Origin: an uncultured Flavobacteriaceae bacterium
Lineage (GTDB): Bacteria > Bacteroidota > Bacteroidia > Flavobacteriales > Flavobacteriaceae
Length of the DNA: 64,000 nucleotides
Reading direction: 5' to 3'
Assembly (NCBI GenBank): GCA_905182575.1
Contig: CAJJCA010000001.1
Span: 18,760-82,759, forward strand
The notes below the pieces were generated by a model. That model was not told the DNA's origin. It did no database searches and saw nothing but the letters and a program-made list of their open reading frames with translations. Position numbers and translations under genes: made by a program. Of the stretch, positions 8,767 to 18,691 are shown one piece after another (position 1 is the first letter of the stretch; each line of letters begins with the position of its first letter).

Positions 8767-9559
8767 CTATTCGTTGGCAGGCTTACCAATGGTTGCCAAA
8801 ATACCACCATCTACATAGATGATTTGTCCATTGACAAAATCACTTGCTTTCGAACTAAGAAATACGGCAGCTCCTTGAAGGTCCTCAGGGTTGCCCCAAC
8901 GCTCGGCTGGGGTTAGTCCAATTATAAAATCATTAAACGGATGTCCATCAACTCGAATGGGTTTGGTTTGTTCTGTTGCAAAATACCCTGGCCCTATTCC
9001 ATTAACCTGAACGTTGTGTTTGGCCCATTCAACAGCCATGTTTTTTGTGAGCATTTTTAAGCCACCTTTGGCAGCTGCATATGCACCAACGGTATTTCGT
9101 CCCCAATTCACTCATCATGGAGCAGATGTTGATTATTTTACCACTTTTTCTTGCTATCATTCCCGGAACGACCGCTTTGGATACAATAAAAGGACTTGTA
9201 AGGTCGACTTTTAAAACCTCCTCAAACGCTTCGACTTCCATTTCAACCAGAGGAATTCGTTTTATGATTCCAGCATTGTTAACCAATATGTCGATCGGAG
9301 CAACTTCTGTTTCAATTTTATTAACCGCAGTAAGTACCGCTTGCTCATTTGTGACATCAAAGCGATACCCTTTGGCAATTATTCCTAAAGAAATGAACTC
9401 AGCAACTGCTCGGTCAATTTTTTCTTGAGAACTGTTCCCATTAATAATGACAGTTGCCCCTGCAAGACCAAGACCTTTGGCCATTGCCAGTCCCAAACCG
9501 TGTGTCGCTCCAGTAACCAAAGCAACCTTTCCTTTAAGATCAAAAAGTGAGTGACTCAT
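8767..9559 (-). pseudogene. kduD: 2-dehydro-3-deoxy-D-gluconate 5-dehydrogenase (KduD), one-base frameshift
   Basis: Short-chain dehydrogenase that reduces 3-deoxy-D-glycero-2,5-hexodiulosonate, the KduI product, to 2-keto-3-deoxygluconate in the cytoplasm. Motifs: GATHGLGLAMA cofactor loop, NNAGIIKR, Ser in NICSMMSE, the YAAAK catalytic pair, and IGPGYFATEQTKP. The frame breaks in a GGGG run (plus-strand CCCC 9101-9104); removing one G restores SELGRNTVGAYAAAKGG and a 263-residue protein of normal size. It is the last gene of the uronate operon, six bases after kduI. The start at 9559 (MSHSLFDLKGK) matches the family. Confidence 0.88.
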
Positions 9560-9565
9560 AAAATT

Positions 9566-10408
9566 TTATCTTAATGTTGGGATTGGACAGGCATCCATAT
9601 CACCATAATCAAGGTTTTCGCCTGCCATTCCCCATATAAAAGTATAGTTCGATGTTCCGCAGCCTGAATGAATCGACCAAGGTGGTGAAATCACCGCTTG
9701 ATTGTTGGTCATCCAAAGGTGTCTCGTTTCATTGGGTGCTCCCATAAAATGACAAACCGCTTGCTCCTCAGGAACTTCAAAATAGAAATAAACTTCCATT
9801 CTTCTGTCATGAACATGCGCAGGCATGGTGTTCCAAACCGATCCGGAATGAATTTCAGTCATCCCCATCTGAAGTTGACAAGTTTCCACAATGCTATTGA
9901 CAATTAATTTTCTAATTGTCCTTGCGTTGGCTGTTTCAGGAGCGCCAAGCTCAACAATTTCAGCTTCGTCCCTTCCAATTTTCTTGCTTGGATAAGCGTG
10001 GTGCGCTGGAGTTGAGTTTAAATAAAACAATGCAGGTTTATGAGCTGTATCACTAGAAAAATAAACTTCCTTTGTTCCTTTTCCAAGATATAAGGCCTCT
10101 TTATAATCTAAAGAATATGATTGGCCATCCGCCATGACAGTTCCTTTACCCCCTACATTGATTATTCCTAATTCTCTTCGCTCTAGAAAAAATTCTGATT
10201 TCAAAGAGTCAATCGTGTCTAAAAAAACCTTCCCCTTAACAGGAATAACACCTCCAGTGATATAGCGGTCAAAGTGAGAGTAAACAAGTTTAACTTCGTC
10301 ACTTCCAAAAACGTCCTCAATTAAGAAGTCCGATCTTATCGCTTCTGTTCCCATTTGATTCATTTCTCTTTGTCCTACTGCATAACGGACTTCGTAATTT
10401 TCGTTCAT
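9566..10408 (-). CDS. kduI: 5-dehydro-4-deoxy-D-glucuronate isomerase
   Basis: Intact 280-residue cytoplasmic isomerase that converts the open form of the unsaturated uronate (5-keto-4-deoxyuronate) released by lyases and GH88/GH105 hydrolases into 3-deoxy-D-glycero-2,5-hexodiulosonate. The zinc ligands are visible as His198, His200 and Glu205 in MPAHVHDRRMEVYFYF and His247 in PPWSIHSGCG, with the spacing of E. coli KduI. The family end GENLDYGDMD is also present. It sits between eda and kduD. The eda stop ends immediately before this start codon, so translation is likely coupled. Confidence 0.95.
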   Translation of the reverse strand: MNENYEVRYAVGQREMNQMGTEAIRSDFLIEDVFGSDEVKLVYSHFDRYITGGVIPVKGKVFLDTIDSLKSEFFLERRELGIINVGGKGTVMADGQSYSLDYKEALYLGKGTKEVYFSSDTAHKPALFYLNSTPAHHAYPSKKIGRDEAEIVELGAPETANARTIRKLIVNSIVETCQLQMGMTEIHSGSVWNTMPAHVHDRRMEVYFYFEVPEEQAVCHFMGAPNETRHLWMTNNQAVISPPWSIHSGCGTSNYTFIWGMAGENLDYGDMDACPIPTLR

Positions 10409-11081
10409 CTATTTCTTTTTTAATTTTTGAATAAGGGCTAATGTTTTAGCGACAGTGTGCTTAAGGGATTCGAAATCTTTACTGGCCAAAACTTCTTTAG
10501 AAATTAACTGAGATCCCATTCCGAACACAAGTAACACCGGCATCAAACCAACCGCTTAAGTTTTCCTCAGAAGTATTAACGCCGCCTGTGGGCATAATGC
10601 TGGTCCAAGGTTGTGGTCCCTTAATCGCTTTAACAAAACCAGGTCCATAAGTGCTTCCTGGAAATAATTTAATGATTTCACATCCAAGCTCTTCTGCTCT
10701 TGAAATTTCAGTTAATGATCCACAGCCAGGCGACCAAAGTACTTTCCTTCTGTTACAAACAACTGCAATATCTTCTCTTAAAACAGGCGTTACGATAAAA
10801 TTCGCACCCAATTGCATGTACAATGAAGCCGCAGCTCCATCCGTAACAGAGCCTACTCCCATAATCATTCCGGGTAAGTTTGTAATGGCATATTTTGTCA
10901 ATTCTCCAAACACCTCATGAGCGAAATCGCCACGAGCGGTAAACTCCATCAAACGTGCACCGCCATCATAGCAGGCTTTCAATACTTTTTTACTTAATTC
11001 TAAATCACTACTAAAGAACAAAGGAACCATACCAGTTTCTTTCATTGCCGAAGCAACTTCAATGCGTGTAAATTGTGCCAT
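10409..11081 (-). pseudogene. eda: KDPG aldolase, one-base frameshift near the C-terminus
   Basis: Bifunctional 4-hydroxy-2-oxoglutarate/2-keto-3-deoxy-6-phosphogluconate aldolase, splitting KDPG to pyruvate and glyceraldehyde-3-phosphate. Motifs: MEFTARGD, IMGVGSVTD, FIVTPVLRED, WSPGCGSLTE and the Schiff-base Lys in CEIIKLFPGS, then PWTSIMPTGGV. Near 10523-10526 one extra base (GTTCGG for GTCGG) shifts the frame. Removing it restores GMGSQLISKEVLASKDFESL...IQKLKKK and a stop abutting kduI, giving 223 residues. The shifted frame would still make most of the barrel, but with the wrong last helices. Confidence 0.88.
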
Positions 11082-11087
11082 AATTTT

Positions 11088-12128
11088 TTATCTTGCTACT
11101 CGGCCACTCGCGTCACCGCCCATTAATTTTTCTACTTCCTCAACCGTCACCAGATTTGCATCACCTTTGATTGTGTGTTTTAAACAAGAGGCTGCTACTG
11201 CAAAATCTAATGCATTTTGATCGTTTTCAGGATAATTTAAAAGCCCATAAATAAGTCCCCCCATAAAGGAGTCTCCACCACCAACACGATCAACAATGTG
11301 CGTGATCTGGTATTGGCGAGTTTCGTACATTTTTTTACCGTCATATAAAACGCCAGCCCAAGTGTTATGAGACGCAGAAATAGAACCTCTAAGGGTTGTA
11401 ATTACTTTCTTAGCTCTTGGAAATTTATTCATCATTTGCTCACAAACCGACTTAAAAGATGCTGCTTTTACCTCATGTCCATGCTTGTGAACATCTAATC
11501 CTTCAGGATGGATTCCAAAATGCTTTTCAGCATCTTCTTCATTTCCTAGGATTACATCACAGTAGGAAGTAAGTTCGGTCATAATCGCTTCTCGATCCCC
11601 TCCATAATTCCAAAGTTTTGCACGATAATTTAAGTCTGTTGAAATAGTAATTCCTTTAGCAGAAGCAGCTTTAACCGCCTCCAAACAAACATCGGCTGCA
11701 CCTTGAGAAATGGCGGGAGTAATCCCAGTCCAATGAAACCATTCTACGCCATCGAAAACGGAGTCCCAATTAATCATACCAGATTCGATTTCAGCGATTG
11801 CTGAGTGCGCTCTGTCATATACCACTTTACTTCCTCGACTTACGGCGCCGGTTTCTAAAAAATATATCCCCAAACGATCCCCTCCAAAAGCAATGTGTTG
11901 CGTGCCAACGCCTCTTTTTCGCATTTCCATGAGGGCGCATTCTCCAAGGTCATTCTTTGGAAGTCGGGTGACAAACTCAACAGGTACGCCATAGTTTGCC
12001 AGAGAGACCGCTACATTTGATTCACCCCCTCCATAAACTACGTCGAAATTATTTACTTGTGAAAATCTAAGGTTTTCAGCTGGAGAGAGTCTTAACATTA
12101 TTTCTCCAAAGGTTACTACTTTTTTCAT
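11088..12128 (-). CDS. kdgK: 2-keto-3-deoxygluconate kinase (PfkB family)
   Basis: Intact 346-residue PfkB/ribokinase family sugar kinase that phosphorylates 2-keto-3-deoxygluconate to KDPG. Visible features: VTFGEIMLRLSP at the N-terminus, the GGGESNVAVSLA substrate motif, DLNYRAKLW, and the DRVGGGDSFMGGL anion-hole/catalytic motif with the base Asp286. It lies seven bases before eda, so the two consecutive pathway steps are adjacent. The upstream neighbour is the DUF4861 gene after about 12 bases. Confidence 0.93.
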   Translation of the reverse strand: MKKVVTFGEIMLRLSPAENLRFSQVNNFDVVYGGGESNVAVSLANYGVPVEFVTRLPKNDLGECALMEMRKRGVGTQHIAFGGDRLGIYFLETGAVSRGSKVVYDRAHSAIAEIESGMINWDSVFDGVEWFHWTGITPAISQGAADVCLEAVKAASAKGITISTDLNYRAKLWNYGGDREAIMTELTSYCDVILGNEEDAEKHFGIHPEGLDVHKHGHEVKAASFKSVCEQMMNKFPRAKKVITTLRGSISASHNTWAGVLYDGKKMYETRQYQITHIVDRVGGGDSFMGGLIYGLLNYPENDQNALDFAVAASCLKHTIKGDANLVTVEEVEKLMGGDASGRVAR

Positions 12129-12140
12129 TAACTAAATTTA

Positions 12141-13312
12141 TTAATATTTAATTTGTATTGGATTGTCTAGTTTATTGGTAAAGTCCTCCAAATAGGATTT
12201 CCATTCCATATTATCTTTAAATTGTTTGCTTTCAGACCAATGAAAACCTGAATAGTAGATTGTTTGTCCGTCAATCACTTTAAGGTCAATAAAAACATGG
12301 TCTGCATCTGGTTTACCCAGTTATGCTTGTATGATTCCCTAAAGCATACTTGGTTTGAGTAACGAGTGCATTGGTCAATACAGTCCCCTCGTGAGGTTGT
12401 TTGTAATTGATCCAAGAATTATTTTCAGCAGATTCAATGATTCCATCGTTGTCATGAAGAGAAATTCCAGCTGAAATATTATTAGTTCCTTCCAATGAAA
12501 CTGCTATTGTTGCGAGGTTACTTCCATAATCTAGGCTGATCATTTTTTGTTCTTTCACTGGTCCTTCTGGACCCTCCCAATCATTATAATTTAACAAAAA
12601 AACTGTTCTTAAAGGACCCGTTGTTATGGTTTTAAAAGAAGAAAAGTTTTTTGACATAAAATATTGATCTCCACTTTTAATGGCCAAACCACCCGAGCCT
12701 CGACTGGTTCCCACATGATAAGTCATCTAAACCTTCTCCATGGTCCTCATGATAGCTGATTCCGTTAAAGCTTTCCTTATACCATTTGTCAATAATTGGG
12801 TATTCCACTTTTTTTAACCAACAGTCAATACCACTGGAAATAAGCCCACCTTCTTCGCCTTCTTCAACCAAGCGCTGCGCTTCTGGTCCATAGGTTCTAA
12901 AAGCTATTCTGTTGTTTTCCCAAGTATAGTCATCGATTCTTTCTGGAACAATTCTAGAATAACAATACGCGATTTCATCCGTGCCTTTATCCTGTATGAT
13001 TAGTTGAAAATACTTTGATGAATTAGGATCAAGCTTAGGTTGAAAAATAATTACATCAGGACTTCCATCCATATCGTTATCAATAACTTGACTTGTTAAA
13101 AACTGTTTTGTTGACTTATCATAAATCCCATATTTTTCAACGTTTGAAGCAATCAATTCTGGAAGTTTATTTACCAACAGTTCCACAGATTCATTTTCCC
13201 TTTCAACAGCCATCGTATTGCTTACTTCAACGTCATAAACCTCAGATGTACAAGAGATCAAAGTTGTATAAACAAGAATTACAATTAACCTCAAATAATA
13301 CTTTTTAGACAT
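12141..13312 (-). pseudogene. DUF4861 lipoprotein, two one-base frameshifts
   Basis: The start at 13312 (MSKKYYLRL) gives a lipobox at Cys21 (TTLISC). Pieces in three frames make one DUF4861 protein: IIFQPKLDPNSSKYFQL, FRTYGPEAQRL, ISSGIDCWLKKVEYPIIDKWY, HEDHGEGLDD; then YHVGTSRGSGGLAI, GPLRTVFLLNYNDWEG; then GKPDADHVFIDLKV...YYSGFHWSES. The shifts are an extra T near 12720-12721 and an extra G in 12316-12318; removing both gives 389 residues, the usual size. DUF4861 proteins are common in pectin and uronate PULs. No reaction can be assigned from sequence. It is located between the transporter and kdgK. Confidence 0.8.
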
Positions 13313-13347
13313 AATTCGATTCACTTTTTTTATATATTAATTAATAG

Positions 13348-14646
13348 TTAGACACCAAAGAAGTTCGGCAACCAAAGACTAAGTTGCGGGATATAAGTTA
13401 CTAATAACAACGATAGTATCATCACCAAAAATAGTGGAATTAGTGGAGGAATCACCTTGGCAATTGTAGTTTTCGCAATTCCTACGCCAACAAAAAGCAC
13501 TGAACCCACTGGGGGTGTACAAAGTCCAATGCACAAATTCAACACCAAAACAATTCCAAAATGTGTTGCGTCCATTCCCAGCGCAGTAACTACAGGTAGA
13601 AAAATTGGAGTAAAAATCAAAACGGCTGGTGTCATGTCCATGAATATCCCTACAAACAAAAGTATTAGGTTGATAATTAAGAGTATGACGTACTTGTTAT
13701 CACTTATTGAAAGAAGAAACTCACTGATGTCTTGTGGGATATTTTCATAAGATAAAACCCATGACATACACATCGAAGCCCCAATGAGCAGCATCACTAT
13801 GGCTGTGGTTTCAACGGATTCTAAAATAACTTTAGGCATTGATTTAAAGGAGAGTTCCTTGTAATAAAATGACAAAAGAAAGGTATATAGTACTGCAATC
13901 GCCGAGGCTTCAGTAGCGGTGAAAAAACCACCAATAATTCCACCAATTACAATAAAAAGTAAGAGTAAACTTGGAAAAGCATCAATAAACTTAATGAAAA
14001 CCTCTTTTAGACTGGAACGCTCCCCTACTTTATATTTTTTCTTCTTGGCCCATATCATTGCGACAACCATCATCAGAAGGCCTGTTAAAATACCGGGGAT
14101 GTATCCTGCCAAAAACAAGGCTGCAATGGAAACACCACCACTTGCTAGGGAATATACAATCAATGTATTGCTGGGGGGAATAATTAAACCTGTAGTAGAA
14201 GAAGCAATATTTACAGCGGCTCCAAACTCTTTAGAATAGCCTTCTTTTTCCATTTCTGGCCCAAGAATACTTCCCATTGCTGAGGCTGATGCCATCGCAG
14301 ATCCTGCTATAGCTCCCATCAGCATGGCTGACACTATATTAATCAATGCCAAACCTCCGGGTAAAAATCCAACTAAGGTTTTTGCAAAGGAAATTAGTCT
14401 GTGGGCAATCCCTCCTTTGCTCATTATCTGTCCTGACAGGATAAAAAATGGTATTGCCAATAAGGCAAAACTATCCAAACCTGTTGCTATACGTTGGGAA
14501 ACCGTTGTCGTTGCCGCAACTAAAGGCATGGCTACGGTGAGCGTCAATAGTGAGGATATGGCAATACACCACGCGACGGGCACGCCTATCGTTAGGAGTA
14601 CTAAAAAGCTTAAAATCAAAACAATTACTGGTAAAAATTCAATCAT
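13348..14646 (-). CDS. dctM: TRAP transporter large membrane subunit
   Basis: 432 residues, almost wholly hydrophobic, with about 12 transmembrane segments and the DctM signatures: FALLAIPFFILSGQIMSKGGIAHRL, GAIAGSAMASASAMGSILGPEM, TGLIIPPSNTLIVYSLASGGVS and CIGLCTPPVGSVLF. It is the channel subunit of a sodium-driven tripartite ATP-independent periplasmic transporter. The gene overlaps dctQ by eight bases. With the binding protein upstream and uronate enzymes on both sides, uronate or a related acid sugar is the likely substrate. Confidence 0.95.
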   Translation of the reverse strand: MIEFLPVIVLILSFLVLLTIGVPVAWCIAISSLLTLTVAMPLVAATTTVSQRIATGLDSFALLAIPFFILSGQIMSKGGIAHRLISFAKTLVGFLPGGLALINIVSAMLMGAIAGSAMASASAMGSILGPEMEKEGYSKEFGAAVNIASSTTGLIIPPSNTLIVYSLASGGVSIAALFLAGYIPGILTGLLMMVVAMIWAKKKKYKVGERSSLKEVFIKFIDAFPSLLLLFIVIGGIIGGFFTATEASAIAVLYTFLLSFYYKELSFKSMPKVILESVETTAIVMLLIGASMCMSWVLSYENIPQDISEFLLSISDNKYVILLIINLILLFVGIFMDMTPAVLIFTPIFLPVVTALGMDATHFGIVLVLNLCIGLCTPPVGSVLFVGVGIAKTTIAKVIPPLIPLFLVMILSLLLVTYIPQLSLWLPNFFGV

Positions 14647-15106
14647 TGCGCATCTGTATTAAGTCCGAAATTTTATAATAAATAATAAGTAATCCACTCA
14701 AGGGAATCACTAAATACACCACAGCAAGTGGGATATGTAATGAGGGAGAATATTGCTCCAAAATAGAGGTGATATAAACTAAACGAAATCCCCCTAGTAT
14801 AAAGCCAAAAAAAGAAAAAGTCAAAATAAGGAGGTCGATAATTATTTGAAGTTTTCTTTTCCGAACCTCATTCAGTTTCTCAGCAAAATAGGTGATTGCA
14901 ACATGGCTTCTCTTCCCAGAAACATAGGCAGCACCTAAAACCCCTACCCATATCATGAGGTAGCGCGCCAACTCATCGGTGAAAGAGCTGGGATTGGTCA
15001 GCAGGTATCTGGAAAAGACTTGCCACAATACGTTGACAACCATCAAAGACATTATCAAAATAAGTGCTTTCTCCAAAAATGAATCAATTTTTTCTCTTAA
15101 TTTCAT
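14639..15106 (-). CDS. dctQ: TRAP transporter small membrane subunit
   Basis: 155 residues with four predicted transmembrane helices. DctQ features are LWQVFSRYLLTNPSSFTDELARYLMIWVGVLGAAYVSGKRSHVAI in the first half, containing the conserved E-x-x-R and H-V patterns. It supports the large subunit in the inner membrane. It lies between dctP (one-base gap) and dctM (eight-base overlap), the normal gene order for co-translated TRAP subunits. Confidence 0.92.
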   Translation of the reverse strand: MKLREKIDSFLEKALILIMSLMVVNVLWQVFSRYLLTNPSSFTDELARYLMIWVGVLGAAYVSGKRSHVAITYFAEKLNEVRKRKLQIIIDLLILTFSFFGFILGGFRLVYITSILEQYSPSLHIPLAVVYLVIPLSGLLIIYYKISDLIQMRND

Positions 15107-15107
15107 T

Positions 15108-16085
15108 TTATAAAGTATTTTTAATTTTAACTATAACAGCTTTTAAGTAAGGATCTTGTTCATATTCTTCAATGACAGATTTAGACATTTCAGAAAATTT
15201 AGTTTTGTCTGGATAACTGACAATAACCCCTGCTGCCCTAACGGCATCGAGAGATTCTTTTTCAGACTGCATCCATAGTTTACGTTGTTCGATGACTGAT
15301 AAGTCCATAGATTCCTGAACCCATTTTTGTTCTTCTTTATTGAGCGAATTCCAAAGGTGTGTACTCATCAGAACCACATCTGGCAAAACCGTATGTTCAT
15401 CTAGAATATAGTTTTTGCAAACTTCATAATGTCTCGATAAATAAAAAACAGGTGGGTTATTTTCGGCACCATCAACAACTCCTTGTTGTAATGAAGTATA
15501 AAGCTCTCCATAAGAAATTGGAGTAGGTGAACCACCGAAAGACTTAACCATATCGATGGCTGTCTGACTCTCCATTACTCTAATTTTCAACCCTTCCAAG
15601 TCACTTGGTTGTTCAACTGGAGTATTGATGGTATAAAAACTTCTACTTCCAGCGTCGTAATAGGCCAATCCTTTTAACCAATATTTTTCTGCTCCTGCAA
15701 GTAATTCTTTTCCAATCGGTCCATCCAATACTTTAAAAGAATGCTCACGGTTTCTAAACAGGTAGGGCAATCCAAACACTTTCATACTTGGTGAGAAATT
15801 TTCCAAAACCCCAACCGATACTTTGGTCATGTCCAAGCTACCGATTTGAAGGAGTTCTAGGCATTGACGTTCTGTTCCTAATTGTTGACTCGGATATATT
15901 TGAAGTTTTAATTTTCCTTTGGATTTAATTTCCAACTGTTCTCCCATATAAACCATTGCTTTGTGAACAGAGTGGCTGGTGTTTAAGCCGTGTCCAAGAC
16001 GGATAATTTTGGTGGTACTCAGTTGCTCACATGAATTAAACAAAAGAATAAACCCCAATAAAAGTGACAGGTTGTGTTTTATCAT
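15108..16085 (-). CDS. dctP: TRAP transporter solute-binding lipoprotein
   Basis: 325 residues. The signal ends in a lipobox at Cys19 (LLFNSC), so the binding protein is membrane tethered rather than free, as expected in Bacteroidota. DctP motifs: RLGHGLNTSHSVHKAM, the organic-acid-binding Arg169 in GLKIRVMES, GSPTPISYGELYTSLQQGVVDGAENNP and a C-terminal helical tail. It delivers an acid sugar to DctQM. The gene start overlaps the uxaC stop at 16085, linking transporter and catabolic enzymes in one operon. Confidence 0.93.
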   Translation of the reverse strand: MIKHNLSLLLGFILLFNSCEQLSTTKIIRLGHGLNTSHSVHKAMVYMGEQLEIKSKGKLKLQIYPSQQLGTERQCLELLQIGSLDMTKVSVGVLENFSPSMKVFGLPYLFRNREHSFKVLDGPIGKELLAGAEKYWLKGLAYYDAGSRSFYTINTPVEQPSDLEGLKIRVMESQTAIDMVKSFGGSPTPISYGELYTSLQQGVVDGAENNPPVFYLSRHYEVCKNYILDEHTVLPDVVLMSTHLWNSLNKEEQKWVQESMDLSVIEQRKLWMQSEKESLDAVRAAGVIVSYPDKTKFSEMSKSVIEEYEQDPYLKAVIVKIKNTL

Positions 16086-17492
16086 TAGTCTTTTAATTTT
16101 AGAAAGTTTTTCAAATTATTATAACAAATGTCCTGAATCATTTTCCCGAAGAAAGGCAAGTCATTTGGCAACAACCCTTGATTAATATCATTAGCAATCA
16201 TATTACAGAGCAATCTTCGGAAATATTCATGACGCGGAAAAGACATGAAGCTGCGACTGTCAGTCAACATTCCAATAAAACGAGACAAAAGCCCCATGTT
16301 TGACAAGGCTTTCATTTGAGTTTCCATTCCATCTTTCTGATCTAAAAACCACCATGCCGTCCCCCATTGAATCTCTACTTTACTACTATTAAAGTTCCCA
16401 GGCATTGAAGCAAAAACTTCGTTCATTGCTGGGTTTAAGTTATAAATAATTGTTTGCGTCAGTTTATCACTAGAATTGAGTTTACCTAGAAGTTTTGACA
16501 AGTTTTTGGCTTGCGCAAAATCTCCTATTGAATCACAACCAACATCGGCTCCTAACTGCTCGTTTAACTTTTGATTATTTCCACGAAGGGCACCAAGATG
16601 CAGTTGTTGTGTCCATCCATTTTCATGATACATGACAAACAATTCAAATAAAACGCAGGAGTTAAAAGCCAAAGCTTCTTCTTTACTGATTGTTTCCCCA
16701 GAAATTCTTTTTTTTAGTGAAGAATCAACCGCTTGCAGCGTAAAATCAGAAGCATAGGTGTATTCTAATCCATGATCTGAAATCCTACATCCATTTTTGT
16801 GAAAATAAGTTATTCTTGATTTTAAGGCATCCAAAAGCGTTTGTAAACTATTGATACTTACACCTGATGAATATGAAAGTGTATTTAAGTAATCCAAGTA
16901 GTCTTCTGTATTAATTCCAAATATTTTATCTGGTCTAAATCCAGGAAGCACTTTGGGACTAATATTGTTTTTTTTAATTTGTTGATGGTGTTTTAAATCA
17001 TCAACTGGATCATCCGTTGTACAAAGCATTTCTACTTTCATGTTTTTCAACATTTGACTTGGAAGCAAAGCTTTTTAGCTGATGATTTGTCTCTTCAAAA
17101 ATAGCATCCGATGACGAAGGCTGAAGGAGATCGCTGATGTTAAAGTATCTTTTTAATTCAAGATGCGTCCAGTGAAACAATGGATTCCCAATGGTATAGG
17201 GAACTGTTTTTGCCCACTGATCAAATTTATCTTTGCTCGAAGCATCTCCTGTAATAAATTTTTCTTTTACCCCAAGGGTTCGCATGGCTCTCCATTTATA
17301 ATGGTCGCCATCCAACCATACTGAATTAATGTCTCTAAAAGGTTTATTTTTAGCAATTACGTCAGGAGGTAAATGATTGTGGTAGTCAATGATGGGCATC
17401 GCCTCAGCATATTGAAAATACAATTGCTCAGCGGTCTTACTTTTAAGTAAGAAGTCAAGCTGAATAAAACCTTTTGTATTGCTAAACTCCAT
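16085..17492 (-). pseudogene. uxaC: Uronate isomerase, one-base frameshift
   Basis: Amidohydrolase-fold enzyme that isomerises glucuronate to fructuronate and galacturonate to tagaturonate. Visible motifs: DYHNHLPPD (metal His pair), WLDGDHYKWRAMR, HWTHLELKRYF, CTTDDPVDDLKHH, LHLGALRGNN, and SDSRSF-type end (TDSRSFMSFPRHEYFRR). The frame breaks in an AAAAA run (plus-strand T run 17072-17076); removing one A restores NHQLKALLPSQMLKNMKVEM and gives 468 residues, the normal length. It lies two bases after uxuA in the operon. Confidence 0.9.
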
Positions 17493-17494
17493 AA

Positions 17495-18679
17495 TTAAAT
17501 CATTCTATTAATTCCCCATTCCAAACCTCTTAATTCAGCAAGACCTCTGAGTCTTCCAATCGCTGAATAACCTGGATTTATCTTTACTTTAACCAAATCA
17601 TCAAGCATTTGATGTCCATGATCGGGTCGCATGGGGATTGAGGCATCCTGACGTTTCTGATCCACTCTTCTCTTTTGCTCTATCAACACTCTTTTGATAA
17701 TTTCAAACATGTCGATATCTCCAGCTAGGTGACCAGCTTCATGAAAATTTCCTTGCGTATCGCGCTTTGTGCTCCTTAAGTGTAAAAAATGAACCCTATC
17801 GGCTGTTACTGTAAAGATAGCAGGTAAATCATTGTCTACTCTTACGCCTAAGGAACCAGTGCAAAAAGTAATTCCGTTACAGAGAGGAGAGACTTGGTCA
17901 AAAATGTATTGATAATCTTCCATTGTGCTTACAATTCTAGGAAGTCCTAAAAGCGAAAATGGTGGATCGTCAGGGTGAATACACATTCTGATCCCCAATT
18001 CTTCTGCAACAGGAATGATTTCGGATAAAAACTGAACCAGATGACTTCTTAATTTGTCTTCGTTAATGCCCGCATAAGTATTCAACATTGCAGTAAATTC
18101 TTCAGTAGAATAACCTTCTTCCGAACCTGGCAATCCTTTTAACATGTTATCAGAAATCCTTTTTATATCTTCATCAGACATGTTTTGGAACTGAAGTTTT
18201 GCGGATGATATTTCTTTAGAAGTATAATCAGCTGCAGCATTATTTCTATTTAAAATACACAAATCAAAAACACGCAATTCAGATGAGTTGAACTCCAAAG
18301 CCAAAGAACCATCTTCCATCAACATGTCCAATCGGGTTCTTGTCCAATCCAAAATTGGCATGAAATTATAACAGATAACATAAACACCACTTGCTGCTAA
18401 ATTGTGCATGCTGACTTTATAGTTTTCTATTAAAGTTTTAAAATCTTCTGTTCTGGTTTTAATTTTCTCATGAACTGGAAGTGACTCAACAACGTCCCAT
18501 GTGAGACCTGCTTTTTCAATTGTATCCTTTCTAGACTGAATTTCTGATTTTGTCCAAATATCTCCATTCGGAACATGATGTAAGGCGTTGACGATTCCCG
18601 TTGCACCGGCTTGTCTTACGTCAGAAAGACTCACTGGATCATTTGGACCATACCACCGCCATGTTTGTGTCATTTTCAT
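17495..18679 (-). CDS. uxuA: D-mannonate dehydratase
   Basis: Intact, 394 residues; dehydrates D-mannonate to 2-keto-3-deoxygluconate in the cytoplasm with a divalent metal. Motifs: QTWRWYGPNDPVSL, GATGIVNALHHVPNGDIW, WDVVESLPVHEKIK, YNFMPILDWTRT, MCIHPDDPPF, GITFCTGSLGVR, HLRSTKR, HEAGHLAGD and MRPDHGHQM. Translation may begin at the second Met (MTQTW, 18673). It is placed between the mannonate oxidoreductase and the uronate isomerase, so consecutive steps are clustered. Confidence 0.95.
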   Translation of the reverse strand: MKMTQTWRWYGPNDPVSLSDVRQAGATGIVNALHHVPNGDIWTKSEIQSRKDTIEKAGLTWDVVESLPVHEKIKTRTEDFKTLIENYKVSMHNLAASGVYVICYNFMPILDWTRTRLDMLMEDGSLALEFNSSELRVFDLCILNRNNAAADYTSKEISSAKLQFQNMSDEDIKRISDNMLKGLPGSEEGYSTEEFTAMLNTYAGINEDKLRSHLVQFLSEIIPVAEELGIRMCIHPDDPPFSLLGLPRIVSTMEDYQYIFDQVSPLCNGITFCTGSLGVRVDNDLPAIFTVTADRVHFLHLRSTKRDTQGNFHEAGHLAGDIDMFEIIKRVLIEQKRRVDQKRQDASIPMRPDHGHQMLDDLVKVKINPGYSAIGRLRGLAELRGLEWGINRMI

Positions 18680-18691
18680 ATTTAATCTTTA

